A stretch of 64,000 bases of DNA, taken from positions 868,001 to 932,000 of the forward strand of contig NZ_FNFN01000001.1 in assembly GCF_900101045.1 (NCBI RefSeq), in the 5' to 3' direction. Position 1 is the first letter of the stretch; each line of letters starts with the position of its first letter. Under the pieces are notes generated by a model, which was not told the origin of the DNA, searched no databases, and worked only from the letters and a program-made list of their open reading frames with translations. A program made the translations under genes and the position numbers. The stretch comes from Nocardioides sp. YR527. GTDB taxonomy: Bacteria > Actinomycetota > Actinomycetes > Propionibacteriales > Nocardioidaceae. Below, piece by piece: positions 27,603 to 37,669 of this stretch.

Positions 27603-28544
27603 GTGGCCAGCTCGACCGAACCGACGTACGTCCGCATCGCCGCCGAGCTGACCCGGCGCATCAACGACGCCGAGATCGCGCCCGGCGGCAAGGTGCCCTC
27701 GACGCGCCAGGTCGCCCAGGAGTTCGGCGTCGCGCTCGCGACCGCGACGAAGGCGCTCGACGTGCTGCGCACCGAGGGGCTGGTGATCACCCGTCCCCGC
27801 TCGGGCACCGTGGTCGCGCCCCGCGACGACGCCTCCCGGACCTCGGGAGCCAGGGCGCTCACCCGTCACCGGGTCCTGGCCGAGGCGGTCGCGATCGCCG
27901 ACACCGAGGGCCTCGAAGCGGTCTCGATGCGCGCGGTCGCCGGACGCTGCGGCGTCGCCCCGATGTCGCTCTACCGCTTCGTCGAGGGCAAGGACGAGCT
28001 GGTCGCGGCGATGGCAGACGCGGTCTACGCCGCCTCGCCGTTCACGCTCGACCCGGAAGCGCCCTGGCGCGAGCGTGCCGAGTCGCTCGGCCGCGAGCTG
28101 TGGCGCCTCCACCGCGACCACCCGTGGCTCGGCCGCACACAGCCGCTGACCCGGCCGATGCTGCTCCCCAACCTGCTCCGCTTCGGCGACCGGCTGCTCG
28201 GCGCCCTCGAAGGCCTGGGCCTGCCCCCGAAGACGCAGTTCGACATGCACGTGCTGCTCTACAACCACGTCGCCGGGCTGGCCGCGAACATCGAACGCGA
28301 GGACGAGGCCCTGTCCCTGACCGGGGTCTCGGCCGAGGAGTGGACCGACCGGCAGTACGTGCCCCACTTCGGTAACGACTCCTTCCGGAGCACCTTCCCG
28401 CACATGGCTCGCCTCTTCGGCCCGGGCGCCCTGCTCGCCGACGGCTACGACATGGACATCGACGAGCTCTTCGAGCTCGGATACGGCCTCCTCCTCGACG
28501 GCATCGAGGCGTACGCACAGCGGCAGGCAAGAATGGGTCCGTGA
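27603..28544 (+). CDS. Double-HTH transcriptional regulator (GntR-type wHTH plus TetR-type HTH)
   Basis: The 313-residue protein has a GntR winged helix at about 7-72 (YVRIAAELTRRINDAEIAPGGKVPSTRQVAQEFGVALATATKALDVL read in parts), then a TetR HTH at about 88-135 (AVAGRCGVAPMSLYRFVEGKDELVAAM) and a TetR-type ligand-binding C-terminal domain. It probably represses the divergent FAD monooxygenase and itself. GTG 27603 has AAGGAGG 6 bases upstream. Its stop overlaps the threonine aldolase start as GTGA. Confidence 0.88.
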   Translation: MASSTEPTYVRIAAELTRRINDAEIAPGGKVPSTRQVAQEFGVALATATKALDVLRTEGLVITRPRSGTVVAPRDDASRTSGARALTRHRVLAEAVAIADTEGLEAVSMRAVAGRCGVAPMSLYRFVEGKDELVAAMADAVYAASPFTLDPEAPWRERAESLGRELWRLHRDHPWLGRTQPLTRPMLLPNLLRFGDRLLGALEGLGLPPKTQFDMHVLLYNHVAGLAANIEREDEALSLTGVSAEEWTDRQYVPHFGNDSFRSTFPHMARLFGPGALLADGYDMDIDELFELGYGLLLDGIEAYAQRQARMGP

Positions 28545-29572
28545 CCGTCGAACTTCGCTCTGACAACGCCGCCGCCGTCTCCCCCGCGATCCTGGAGGCG
28601 ATGGCCGCGGTCAACTCCGGCTCCGCGCTCGCCTACGGAGGTGACGAGGTCACCGCCGCGCTCGAGGCCCGCGTACGCGAGGTCTTCGAGCACCCGACGG
28701 CCCGGGTGTTCCCGGTGCTGAGCGGGACCGCCGCCAACGCGCTCTCGCTCTCCGCACTGACGCCGCCGTGGGGTGCGGTGGTGTGCCACGAGACCGCGCA
28801 CATCCTGAGCAGCGAAGGTGGCGCCACCTCCTACCTGAGCGGCGGCGCGGTGATGACGGGCCTCGCGGGCGAGGGCTACAAGATGGCGCCGGAGGCTCTG
28901 CAGACCCACCTGGACGGCGTACGTTGGGGCGACCCGCACCACTCCCAGCCGAGCGTCCTCTCCCTGACCTCACCCTCGGACTACGGCACGGTCTACTCCG
29001 TCGCGGAGATCTCCGAGCTCACCGGGATCGCCAAGACCCGCGACCTGCGCGTGCACCTGGACGGCGCCCGGTTCGCGAACGCCGTCGTGGCCACCGGCGC
29101 CGCGCCGGCCGACCTCACCTGGCGGGCGGGTGTCGACGTACTCTCGCTGGGCGCGACCAAGAACGGCGCCCTCTCCGCCGAGGCGATCGTCTGCTTCAGC
29201 GATGCTCCCGCCGACGAGCTCGTCTACCGCACCAAGCGCAGCGGTCACGTCACCTCGAAGATGCGCTACCAGTCGGCGCAGCTGCTGTCCTACCTCACCG
29301 ACGACCTCTGGCTCCACAACGCCCGCAACGCCAACGAGCAGATGGCCGAGCTCGCCGCCGGCCTCGAGCAGGCAGGCGTACGCATCACCAACTCCGTCGA
29401 CGCCAACCTCGCCTGGGTGGATCTCCCCGAGGAGACGGCCGACCGCCTGGAGGCGGCCGGCGTGCTCTTCTACCGGCTCGGCGACCAGGTCCGGTTCGTG
29501 ACGTCGTGGCAGACCACGAGCGAGGACGTCCGCACCGTCCTGAGCCACCTCGAGGCGGCCGACCCGAGCTGA
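28541..29572 (+). CDS. Low-specificity L-threonine aldolase
   Basis: The 343-residue fold-type I PLP enzyme splits threonine to glycine and acetaldehyde. The Schiff-base lysine is Lys207 in SLGATKNGAL, and VHLDGARFANA precedes it. The start LRSDNAAAVSPAILEAM is typical of the family. The GTG start overlaps the stop of the regulator gene (GTGA), so the two are co-translated although their functions look unrelated. Confidence 0.92.
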   Translation: MTVELRSDNAAAVSPAILEAMAAVNSGSALAYGGDEVTAALEARVREVFEHPTARVFPVLSGTAANALSLSALTPPWGAVVCHETAHILSSEGGATSYLSGGAVMTGLAGEGYKMAPEALQTHLDGVRWGDPHHSQPSVLSLTSPSDYGTVYSVAEISELTGIAKTRDLRVHLDGARFANAVVATGAAPADLTWRAGVDVLSLGATKNGALSAEAIVCFSDAPADELVYRTKRSGHVTSKMRYQSAQLLSYLTDDLWLHNARNANEQMAELAAGLEQAGVRITNSVDANLAWVDLPEETADRLEAAGVLFYRLGDQVRFVTSWQTTSEDVRTVLSHLEAADPS

Positions 29573-29633
29573 GACATGGCCGGGAGCCCAAATCTGGGAA
29601 TCCGGGGGGTGAACTCGGTAACCTCACCCGCCT

Positions 29634-31844
29634 ATGTCTCACGACCTCCAGGTCCCCCACCTCAACCCCAGCACGACCGTTTCGAACCAGCCTACCTCCA
29701 GGCCGGCGAAACGGCTCCGTGGCGACGTCCAGGGGCTACGCGCCGTCGCCATCCTCACTGTCCTAGCCGCCCACGCGGGAGTCTCCTGGTTCGCCGGCGG
29801 GTTCGTCGGCGTCGACGTCTTCTTCGTCATCTCGGGCTTCCTGATCACCCAGCAGCTCGTCGGTGAGCTCGGCCGCACCGGCCGGATATCGCTGAGACGC
29901 TTCTACGCGCGCCGGGCCCGGCGCATCCTTCCGGCGGCCACGCTCACCCTCGCCGTCACCGTGGTCGCCGCGGTGGCACTGCTGGGGCCGGCACAGGTCG
30001 CCACGCTCGCCACCGACGCGGTCTGGGCCTCGGCGTTCGCGGCCAACATCCGGATGGCAATCGCCGGGACCGACTACTTCCAGGCCGAGCTGCCACCCTC
30101 ACCGGTCCAGCACTTCTGGTCGCTGGCCGTGGAGGAGCAGTTCTACCTGGTCTGGCCGCTGGTCGCGCTGGTCTGCATCGTCCTGGCCGCCAGGATCGGC
30201 CGCGCCCGCGGCGGCGAGCGTGCGGCTGAGCAGGGCTCCGTGCGGGCGCGCCGGTTCCTCCTCGCCGCGATCGCGCTGATCACCGTCTCGAGCCTGGTCT
30301 GGTCGATCCTCCACACGCCCGCGGAGGCCACCTCGGCCTACTTCTCCTCGCTCACCCGGGCCTGGGAGCTCGGGGTCGGCGCAGCGCTGGCGATCCTGGT
30401 CACCAGCGGCCGGGTGATGCAGCGGATCGCCGCCGTGCCCATCGCGCGGGAGGTCCTCGCCCTCGGCGGGCTGGCCGCGATCATCGTCGCCTGCCTGGCC
30501 TACGACGAGTCCACCCCGTTCCCCGGCTACCACGCCGCGCTCCCGGTGCTCGGCTCCGCGGCCGTCATCCTCGCCGGCGCCCTCCCCTCGGGCGAGACGA
30601 CGATCGGCGCCCGGCTGCTGTCGGTGGCGCCGATGCGGGCGATCGGCGACTGGTCCTTCTCGCTCTACCTGTGGCACTGGCCGCTCCTGGTGCTGCCCGA
30701 GATCGTCCTGCAGCGTGAGCTCACCTGGCCCGAGCGCGGTCTGGCCGTCGCGGGCGCGTTCGTCCTGGCGTACGTCTCCTTCCGGATCGTCGAAGCACCG
30801 TTCCGTGAGGGCGCGCTGTGGCGGCCGACCCGGCGCGCGCTGACCTTCTACCCGGTCAGCATCGCGCTCGTGGCGGCCATCGCGTTCGGCGGCACCGTCT
30901 ACGCCGACTTCGAGGCCACCCGCGGCTCCTTCCAGCCGGCGATCACCCTGGCCGACGCACCCGCGGCCGATCCGTCGCTGGACAAGCAGGAGGCACTGGT
31001 GCGGGCCTCGGTGCTCGCGGCCCGCGAGGACACCGCGGTCCCGACCGAGCTGCGTCCCGCGCTCACCGAGCTCGACTCCCTCAAGCCGAGCCGGACCCGC
31101 TGCGACTACACCGACGACACCGAACGCGACCTGTGCGTCGACGGCGACCCCGACGGGGACCGGACGATGGTGGTCTTCGGGAACTCCCACGCCCTGCACT
31201 GGGTCCCGACGCTGAACCGGGTCGCGAAGGAGCACGGCTTCCGGGCCTACTTCCTCGTCAAGAACCGCTGCGTCTCCGCCTCGATCACCACCGACCGCGG
31301 CAGCGACGAGCACGACCCCTACACCGAGTGCGACGACTTCAACCGGTGGGCATTCAAGCAGTACAAGCGTCTCGACCCGGACCTGACCGTCGTCTCCACG
31401 GCCCCGCCCATCAAGGGCGTCTTCGACGAGGACGGCGACTGGGTCGGCAAGCAGGACCGGATCGACGAGCTCATGCACCCGGCCTACACCGACTTCCTGC
31501 GCCGGGTGGACAAACATGCGCGGCGTACGGTGCTGATCCGCGACATCCAGGGTTTCGACGCCAACGCCGGCACCTGTCTGTCCCGGCCCGGAGCCACGCT
31601 CGGCGACTGCCTGATGGGCGCGGTGGAGTCGCGGGAGCGTTCGATCGACGTCCAGGTCCGGGCGGCCGAGGAGGTCGGTGTCGACGTCGCCGACATGAGC
31701 TCCTACTTCTGCTGGGACGGCTCCTGCCCCGCCGTCGTCGGCGACACCATCACCCACTACGACGGCACCCACATGTCCCGCCAGTACGCACCCCAGCTCA
31801 CCGAGCCGCTGGCTCGCGAGCTGGGCATCCGCGGCCGGGGATAG
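29634..31844 (+). CDS. Acyltransferase-3 membrane protein with C-terminal SGNH domain
   Basis: This 736-residue protein is of the OafA/YrhL type. About residues 30-390 form a ten-helix acyltransferase-3 domain (RGDVQGLRAVAILTVLAAHAG, GVDVFFVISGFLI, HFWSLAVEEQFYLVWPL). Residues about 450-736 form an extracytoplasmic SGNH domain with the nucleophile motif VVFGNSHALHW and the catalytic His in DGTHMSRQYA. Such proteins O-acetylate cell-surface polysaccharide. The gene stands alone; TAACCT at 29619-29624 may be its -10 box. It is closed by the hairpin at 31858-31896. Confidence 0.9.
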   Translation: MSHDLQVPHLNPSTTVSNQPTSRPAKRLRGDVQGLRAVAILTVLAAHAGVSWFAGGFVGVDVFFVISGFLITQQLVGELGRTGRISLRRFYARRARRILPAATLTLAVTVVAAVALLGPAQVATLATDAVWASAFAANIRMAIAGTDYFQAELPPSPVQHFWSLAVEEQFYLVWPLVALVCIVLAARIGRARGGERAAEQGSVRARRFLLAAIALITVSSLVWSILHTPAEATSAYFSSLTRAWELGVGAALAILVTSGRVMQRIAAVPIAREVLALGGLAAIIVACLAYDESTPFPGYHAALPVLGSAAVILAGALPSGETTIGARLLSVAPMRAIGDWSFSLYLWHWPLLVLPEIVLQRELTWPERGLAVAGAFVLAYVSFRIVEAPFREGALWRPTRRALTFYPVSIALVAAIAFGGTVYADFEATRGSFQPAITLADAPAADPSLDKQEALVRASVLAAREDTAVPTELRPALTELDSLKPSRTRCDYTDDTERDLCVDGDPDGDRTMVVFGNSHALHWVPTLNRVAKEHGFRAYFLVKNRCVSASITTDRGSDEHDPYTECDDFNRWAFKQYKRLDPDLTVVSTAPPIKGVFDEDGDWVGKQDRIDELMHPAYTDFLRRVDKHARRTVLIRDIQGFDANAGTCLSRPGATLGDCLMGAVESRERSIDVQVRAAEEVGVDVADMSSYFCWDGSCPAVVGDTITHYDGTHMSRQYAPQLTEPLARELGIRGRG

Positions 31845-31857
31845 CGACCGTACGCAG

Positions 31858-31896
31858 ACGGGGAGGGCCGCTCGCATCGCGAGCGGCCCTCCCCGT
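31858..31896. terminator. Bidirectional hairpin between the acyltransferase gene and pheT
   Basis: Bases 31858-31875 pair perfectly with 31879-31896 (18 bp, loop ATC). It lies between two convergent stop codons. There is no long T-tract, but the stem is very GC-rich, as is common for actinobacterial terminators. Confidence 0.75.
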
Positions 31897-31913
31897 TCCA
31901 TGTCGGACCTGGG

Positions 31914-31935
31914 TCAGATCCTGCTCAGATCCTCA
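31914..31935. repeat. Short tandem TCAGATCC units at the pheT stop
   Basis: TCAGATCCTGC (31914), TCAGATCC (31925) and TCAGCG (31933) place TGA codons on the - strand 8 and 11 bases apart, one in each reading frame. The first of these, at 31935-31933, is the pheT stop. Confidence 0.6.
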
Positions 31936-34422
31936 GCGCTGGACGGCGCCGGTGAGCTCGGCCGCCCTGGCGACCGCCGCATCGCGTGCGGCCGCGGTCT
32001 CCTCGGCCTTCAGCGTGCGGTCGGGAGCGCGGAAGCGCAGCGCGAAGGCGAGCGACTTCTTTCCCTCGCCGACCTGGTCGCCCTCATAGACATCGAAGAG
32101 CCGCACCGTCTCCAGCAGCTCGCCGGCACCCTCACGCAGCGCCGCCTCGACGGCGGCCACGGTCACCTCGACCGGCACCGTGAGCGCGACGTCCTCCTTC
32201 GCGATCGGCATGGTCGAGAAGACCGGGCCGGCGGCGGTGGCGGGCACCTTCGAGATCAGGAAGTCGAGGTCGATCTCGACCGCTGCCGAACGAGCGGGCA
32301 GCCCGAACGCCTTGCACACGTTGGGGTGCAGCTCGCCGGCATGACCGAACTCGACACCGTCGATGGAGACGACCGCACAGCGACCCGGGTGCCAGGGCGC
32401 GCGCGAGGCCGAGGCGACCTCGACAGCGACCCCGAGCTCGGAGCCCAGGCGGCGGACGACGTCGATGGCGTCGGCCCACGAGGCGGTCTCGGCGGCACCC
32501 CACCAGCCACCCCGCGTACGCTCCCCGGCGAGCACGACACCGAGGTGCAGCGGCTGGCGCGGGATCGCGGCGAGCAGCTTCTCGAGCTCCTCGTCGGTCG
32601 GGCGCCGGTCGACGCCGTAGATCGGCGCGGCCTGGTCGACCGGGAAGGCGACGGTCGCGGTCTCGAAGAGGGAGACCCCGTCCTGACCCCGGGAGACGTT
32701 GCGCGCGGCGACCTTGAGCAGGCCCGGGAGCAGCGTCGTGGTGTAGCCGGGCTCCTCGCTGCTGAGCGGGTTGGCCAGCTTGACGGTGTGCCGCAGCACG
32801 TCGTCGGCGGGCAGCCCGAGCCGGTCGAAGTCGGCCTCGCCGACGAACGGGAAGTCGACGACCTCCACCAGGCCGGCACCGGCCAGCGCACGGCCGATCC
32901 GGCGGCGCAGCTGCTGGGCCCGGGTCAGGCCACCACCGGTCGCCCGGCGCGGCAGCACCGAGGGGACCTGGTCGTAGCCAACGATCCGGGCGACCTCCTC
33001 GACGAGGTCGTAGGGGTCGGTGAGGTCGACCCGGTAGGTCGGGACGGTCGCGGTCAGCGAGTCACCCGACACCGTGACGCCGGCACCGATCAACTCGAGC
33101 GACTTCACCACGGTCGCCTCGTCGATGTCGAGCCCGATGATCCGGGCCGGCAGGTCGACGGGGATGGTGATCGTCTTCAGCGGCGCACGCGTCGCGGGCG
33201 AGGCCATCGACCCGACCTCGGAGACGCCGACGGCCTGACCGCCACCGTGCTCGACGAGCAGCTCGACGACCCGCTCGGCAGCGGCGGGCGGCAGCAGCGG
33301 GTCGACGCCGCGCTCGAAGCGCTTGGAGGCCTCGGACGGGAGCTTGTGACGCTTCTGGGAGCGGAAGACGGTGGTCGGGTCGAAGTGCGCGGCCTCGACC
33401 ACGATCTCCGTGGTCGTCTCCGAGATCTCCGTGGACGCCCCACCCATCACACCGGCGATGCCGATCGGGCCGGAGTCGTCGGTGATCAGCAGGTCCTCCT
33501 CGGAGAGGACCCGGACCACGTCGTCGAGCGTGGTGATCTTCTCGCCCTCGCTCGCCCGCCGGACCACGATGTCGCCGGTCAGCTTCGCACGGTCGTAGCA
33601 GTGGGTCGGCTGACCCAGCTCCATCATCACGTAGTTGGAGACGTCGACGGCCAGCGAGATGGAGCGTACGCCGGTGGCCTCGAGCCGCTTCTTGATGAAC
33701 TCCGGCGTCGGGGCTGCCGGGTCGAACCCGGTGATCACCCGGGTGACGAAGTAGTCGCAGCCCTCGTCCTCGAGCCGGACCGGGTAGCCCGACCCGTCGG
33801 CGACGGGGAAGTCGATCTGCGCCGGGTCGTGGAACGGTACGTCGAACCCCAATGCCGCGTCCCGCGCGATGCCACGCATCGAGAGCGCGTAGGCACGGTC
33901 CGGGTTGATCTCGAACTCGATGATCTCCTCGCCGAGACCGAGCACCCCGCGGGCGTCGGTGCCGGGCGCGGGGGCGTCGGCGGGCAGCACGATGATGCCG
34001 TCGGCCTCCTCCCCCAGCCCGAGCTCGCGGGCGGAGCAGATCATTCCGGCAGACAGGTGGCCGTAGGTCTTGCGCGCCGAGATCTGGAAGTTGCCGGGCA
34101 GCACGCCGCCGGGCAGGATCACGACGACCTTGTCACCGGGGACGAAGTTGTGCGCACCGCAGACGATCCCCTGGGGCTCGCCGGTGCCGTTGGCGTCACC
34201 GACGTCCACGGAGCACCAGTTGATCGTCTTGCCGTTCTTCTGGGGCTCCGCGTCGGCGGTGAGCACCTGGCCCACCACGAGCGGGCCCTCGATGCCGGCA
34301 CCGGAGGTCTCGATCGCCTCCAGCTTGAGACCGAGCGCGGTCAGCCGGTCGGTGATCTCCTCGACCCCGAGCTCGGTCGGCAGCGAGACGTACTCCTTGA
34401 TCCAGGAGAGGGGGGCCTTCAC
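31933..34422 (-). CDS. pheT: Phenylalanyl-tRNA synthetase beta subunit
   Basis: The 829-residue subunit pairs with PheS in an alpha2-beta2 synthetase. It starts [15 protein letters not shown] and carries, in order, a tRNA-binding OB domain ([25 protein letters not shown]), B3/B4 editing, B5, and a C-terminal ferredoxin-like anticodon-binding domain ([16 protein letters not shown] to [14 protein letters not shown]). GTG 34422 overlaps the pheS stop (GTGA), so the two subunits are translationally coupled. Confidence 0.97.
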   Translation of the reverse strand: MKAPLSWIKEYVSLPTELGVEEITDRLTALGLKLEAIETSGAGIEGPLVVGQVLTADAEPQKNGKTINWCSVDVGDANGTGEPQGIVCGAHNFVPGDKVVVILPGGVLPGNFQISARKTYGHLSAGMICSARELGLGEEADGIIVLPADAPAPGTDARGVLGLGEEIIEFEINPDRAYALSMRGIARDAALGFDVPFHDPAQIDFPVADGSGYPVRLEDEGCDYFVTRVITGFDPAAPTPEFIKKRLEATGVRSISLAVDVSNYVMMELGQPTHCYDRAKLTGDIVVRRASEGEKITTLDDVVRVLSEEDLLITDDSGPIGIAGVMGGASTEISETTTEIVVEAAHFDPTTVFRSQKRHKLPSEASKRFERGVDPLLPPAAAERVVELLVEHGGGQAVGVSEVGSMASPATRAPLKTITIPVDLPARIIGLDIDEATVVKSLELIGAGVTVSGDSLTATVPTYRVDLTDPYDLVEEVARIVGYDQVPSVLPRRATGGGLTRAQQLRRRIGRALAGAGLVEVVDFPFVGEADFDRLGLPADDVLRHTVKLANPLSSEEPGYTTTLLPGLLKVAARNVSRGQDGVSLFETATVAFPVDQAAPIYGVDRRPTDEELEKLLAAIPRQPLHLGVVLAGERTRGGWWGAAETASWADAIDVVRRLGSELGVAVEVASASRAPWHPGRCAVVSIDGVEFGHAGELHPNVCKAFGLPARSAAVEIDLDFLISKVPATAAGPVFSTMPIAKEDVALTVPVEVTVAAVEAALREGAGELLETVRLFDVYEGDQVGEGKKSLAFALRFRAPDRTLKAEETAAARDAAVARAAELTGAVQR

Positions 34423-35525
34423 AGTTCACTCCCGAATGCAGTAGTAAGCCGGACGTCACCCTCGAAGAGGGTGCGCAGGTCGGACAGGCCGGTGCGGAAC
34501 ATCAGCGTGCGGTCGATGCCCATCCCGAACGCGAAGCCGCTGTACTTCTCCGGGTCGACACCGCACGCGACCAGGACGCGCGGGTTCACGATCCCGCAGC
34601 CGCCCCACTCGATCCAGCCCTCGCCCTTGCAGGTGCGACAGGTGACGCCATCGATGACCTGTGCTCCCCGGCAGACGAAGCAGGTCAGGTCGACCTCGGC
34701 CGAAGGCTCGGTGAAGGGGAAGTACGACGGCCGGAACCGGGTCACGATGCCCTCGCCGAACATCTGGGTGGCGAAGTGGTCCAGGGTGCCCTTCAGGTTC
34801 GCCATCGAGATGCCCTCGTCGATGGCCAGCCCCTCGACCTGGTGGAACATCGGCGAGTGGGTCGCGTCGTACTCGTCGGTGCGGAAGACCCTGCCCGGGC
34901 ACACGACATAGATCGGCGCCTCGCGGGTGAGCATCGTCCGCGCCTGGACGGGCGAGGTGTGGGTCCGCAGCACCACGTGGTTCTCGGCCGGCTCGGTCCA
35001 GAAGGTGTCCTGCATGGTGCGGGCCGGGTGGTCCGGGCCCAGGTTGAGGGCGTCGAAGTTGAGCCACTCGGCCTCGATGAGCGGACCCTCGGCGACCTCC
35101 CAGCCCATCGCCACGAAGATGTCGGCGATGTACTCGGCGCCGGTGGTGAGCGGGTGCCGCCCACCAGCTGGGAACCGGTCGGTCGGGAGCGTCACGTCGA
35201 CGGTCTCCTCGACCAGCATCCGCGCCTCGTGCTCGGCCTCGAGGACCTTCTGCCGCGCGGCGAGCGCCTGGTTGACCGCGCCACGGGCCTTGCCGACCCG
35301 CTGGCCGGCGTCCTTGCGCGCGGCCGGAGGCAGTGCGCCGATCTCGCGGTTGGCCAGGGCCAGCGGCGAACGGTCGCCGGCGTGGTCGAGCCGCGTCTGC
35401 TTGAGCTCCTCGAGACTGCTCGCGGCGTCGATGGCCACCAGCGCAGCCTCGCGCGCAGCCTCGACCTCCTCAGCCTTCAAGGGGGTGACCTCTACCGGGT
35501 CATAGTCGGTGTTGGGACCGGACAT
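34419..35525 (-). CDS. pheS: Phenylalanyl-tRNA synthetase alpha subunit
   Basis: The 368-residue catalytic subunit has class II motifs [22 protein letters not shown] (motif 2) and [13 protein letters not shown] (motif 3) and [16 protein letters not shown] Cys-rich insert follows that last segment ([18 protein letters not shown]), a zinc-ribbon-like feature found in actinobacterial PheS but absent from the E. coli enzyme. The N-terminal coiled coil binds tRNA. ATG 35525 is chosen; a GTG immediately before (35528) is equally possible, and no strong Shine-Dalgarno sequence is seen. Confidence 0.96.
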   Translation of the reverse strand: MSGPNTDYDPVEVTPLKAEEVEAAREAALVAIDAASSLEELKQTRLDHAGDRSPLALANREIGALPPAARKDAGQRVGKARGAVNQALAARQKVLEAEHEARMLVEETVDVTLPTDRFPAGGRHPLTTGAEYIADIFVAMGWEVAEGPLIEAEWLNFDALNLGPDHPARTMQDTFWTEPAENHVVLRTHTSPVQARTMLTREAPIYVVCPGRVFRTDEYDATHSPMFHQVEGLAIDEGISMANLKGTLDHFATQMFGEGIVTRFRPSYFPFTEPSAEVDLTCFVCRGAQVIDGVTCRTCKGEGWIEWGGCGIVNPRVLVACGVDPEKYSGFAFGMGIDRTLMFRTGLSDLRTLFEGDVRLTTAFGSEL

Positions 35526-35528
35526 CAC

Positions 35529-35804
35529 TGGCTTTCGTCGTCTGATGACTCAGTTGTCATGAATGAACGACAGTCTAGGAACCTCGCACCTCCTCGCGCG
35601 AACCGGACGTCCTGCGGACCCCGTGCTCGGCCCGGGACCGGCCACGCACACCGTGTTGTAGGGGACTTGTGGACCCTTGTATCCGTTCCTTTACCGGGTG
35701 ATAGTAAAGCCATGCCCCGAGTCGACGGCCCGGCCAGTGATCTCCTCGGGATCCGGAAGCGGGCTGGAACGCCCACCCAGTAGACCCCCTCGGGACAGGT
35801 GAGC
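35529..35804. other. Intergenic region upstream of pheS
   Basis: About 275 bases hold the pheS promoter. I see no T-box, Phe-rich leader peptide or intrinsic terminator. Two dyads are visible: CTTTAC-N9-GTAAAG (35689-35709) and ATGAC-N6-GTCAT (35544-35559). The AT-richer stretch 35660-35715 is the likeliest promoter site. Confidence 0.5.
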
Positions 35805-35823
35805 CTTAGTTAGGCTAGCCTCA
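35805..35823 (+). promoter_or_regulatory. Candidate IdeR/DtxR iron box overlapping a leaderless promoter
   Basis: The 19 bases CTTAGTTAGGCTAGCCTCA match the DtxR-family consensus at about 14 positions, including TTAGGCTA in the centre and CCT on the right. The -10-like TAGCCT (35816-35821) lies inside it and ends 6 bases before ATG 35828. Iron-loaded IdeR would therefore block transcription of the siderophore ABC genes. Operator assignment is inference from the consensus and gene content. Confidence 0.6.
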
Positions 35824-35827
35824 CCTC

Positions 35828-36625
<798 letters not shown>

Positions 36626-36649
36626 CGCCGGTGGACACGAAGAGGAATC

Positions 36650-37669
36650 ATGAATCGACGTACGACGACGGCTGCCCTGGCGACGGCCGGCGCAGCCCTG
36701 CTGCTCGCCGCGTGTGGCCAGACCACCACCGCCGCCGAGACCGACGAGCCCGTCAAGAAGGCCTCCGCGGGCTGCGAGGGGGTCGAGACCTCGACCGGTG
36801 CGGTCAGCCTGACCGACGCCTTCGGCAACAAGGTCGAGCTGGACAAGCCCGCCGAGCGGGTCGCCGTCCTGGAGTGGCAGCAGACCGAGGACCTGCTGAG
36901 CCTCTGCGTCGACCCGGTCGCCGTGGCCGACCCCAAGGGCTACAACACCTGGGACACCGCCGAGAAGCTGGCGGACGGCGCCACCGACGTCGGCACCCGC
37001 GGTGAGCCGAACCTGGAGACGCTCTTCGGCACCGACCCGGACCTGATCGTCGTCGAGGCCTACACCGCCGAGGACGAGATCCTCAAGCAGCTCGCCAAGT
37101 ACGACGTCCCCGTGCTCGCCACCAAGGGCGCCGACGCCAAGGACCCCGTCGCCAACATGGTGACCACCTTCGAGATGATCGCCGAGGCCACCGGCCGCGA
37201 GGAGCAGGCAGAGGCCGTGGTCGGCGAGTTCGAGGACAAGCTCGCCGAGTCGAAGAAGGCGCTCGCCGACGCCGATGTCGCCGGCACCGAGTTCGTCTAC
37301 TTCGACGGCTGGATCGACGGCGCCAACGTGGCGATCCGCCCCTTCGGCCAGGGCTCGCTGATCGGTGAGCTCGGCGAGGAGCTCGGCCTGAAGAACGCCT
37401 GGACCGGCGAGGTCGACCCCGCGTACGGCCTCGGGCAGACCGACATCGAGGGCATGACCACCCTCGGCGAGGCCACCTTCTTCTACACCGGCACCGTCGA
37501 CCCCGTCGGCGACGTCAACGCCGAGCTCGCGAAGAACAAGGTCTGGAAGTCCATCCCCGCGGTCAGCGAGGGACGCTCCCACGCCTTCCCCGCCGCCATC
37601 TGGACCTTCGGTGGCCCGCGTTCGGCGGAGCAGATCCTCGACGCGTACGTCGACCTGCTCACCAAGTGA
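36650..37669 (+). CDS. Siderophore-binding lipoprotein (FepB/FhuD family)
   Basis: The 339-residue precursor has a lipoprotein signal peptide ending in the lipobox LLAAC (Cys about 22). The mature part is a class III solute-binding fold with a long linking helix: PAERVAVLEWQQTEDLLSLCV, TLFGTDPDLIVVEAYTAE and FFYTGTVDP. It delivers a ferric siderophore to the permease; the siderophore is not known. Its stop overlaps the permease start (GTGA). Confidence 0.93.
   Translation: MNRRTTTAALATAGAALLLAACGQTTTAAETDEPVKKASAGCEGVETSTGAVSLTDAFGNKVELDKPAERVAVLEWQQTEDLLSLCVDPVAVADPKGYNTWDTAEKLADGATDVGTRGEPNLETLFGTDPDLIVVEAYTAEDEILKQLAKYDVPVLATKGADAKDPVANMVTTFEMIAEATGREEQAEAVVGEFEDKLAESKKALADADVAGTEFVYFDGWIDGANVAIRPFGQGSLIGELGEELGLKNAWTGEVDPAYGLGQTDIEGMTTLGEATFFYTGTVDPVGDVNAELAKNKVWKSIPAVSEGRSHAFPAAIWTFGGPRSAEQILDAYVDLLTK

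Noticed and set aside
31900..34911. A 1003-codon open frame on the + strand
   Set aside because: It runs opposite pheT and pheS, which are unambiguous; no recognisable domains.
35526..35776. Extension of pheS upstream of 35525, or a separate 83-codon gene there
   Set aside because: The stretch has no homology to PheS N-termini and no ribosome binding site; it is intergenic read-through of the frame.
35529..35827. T-box or leader-peptide attenuator for pheST
   Set aside because: No T-box motif, intrinsic terminator or Phe-rich short frame is visible on the - strand.
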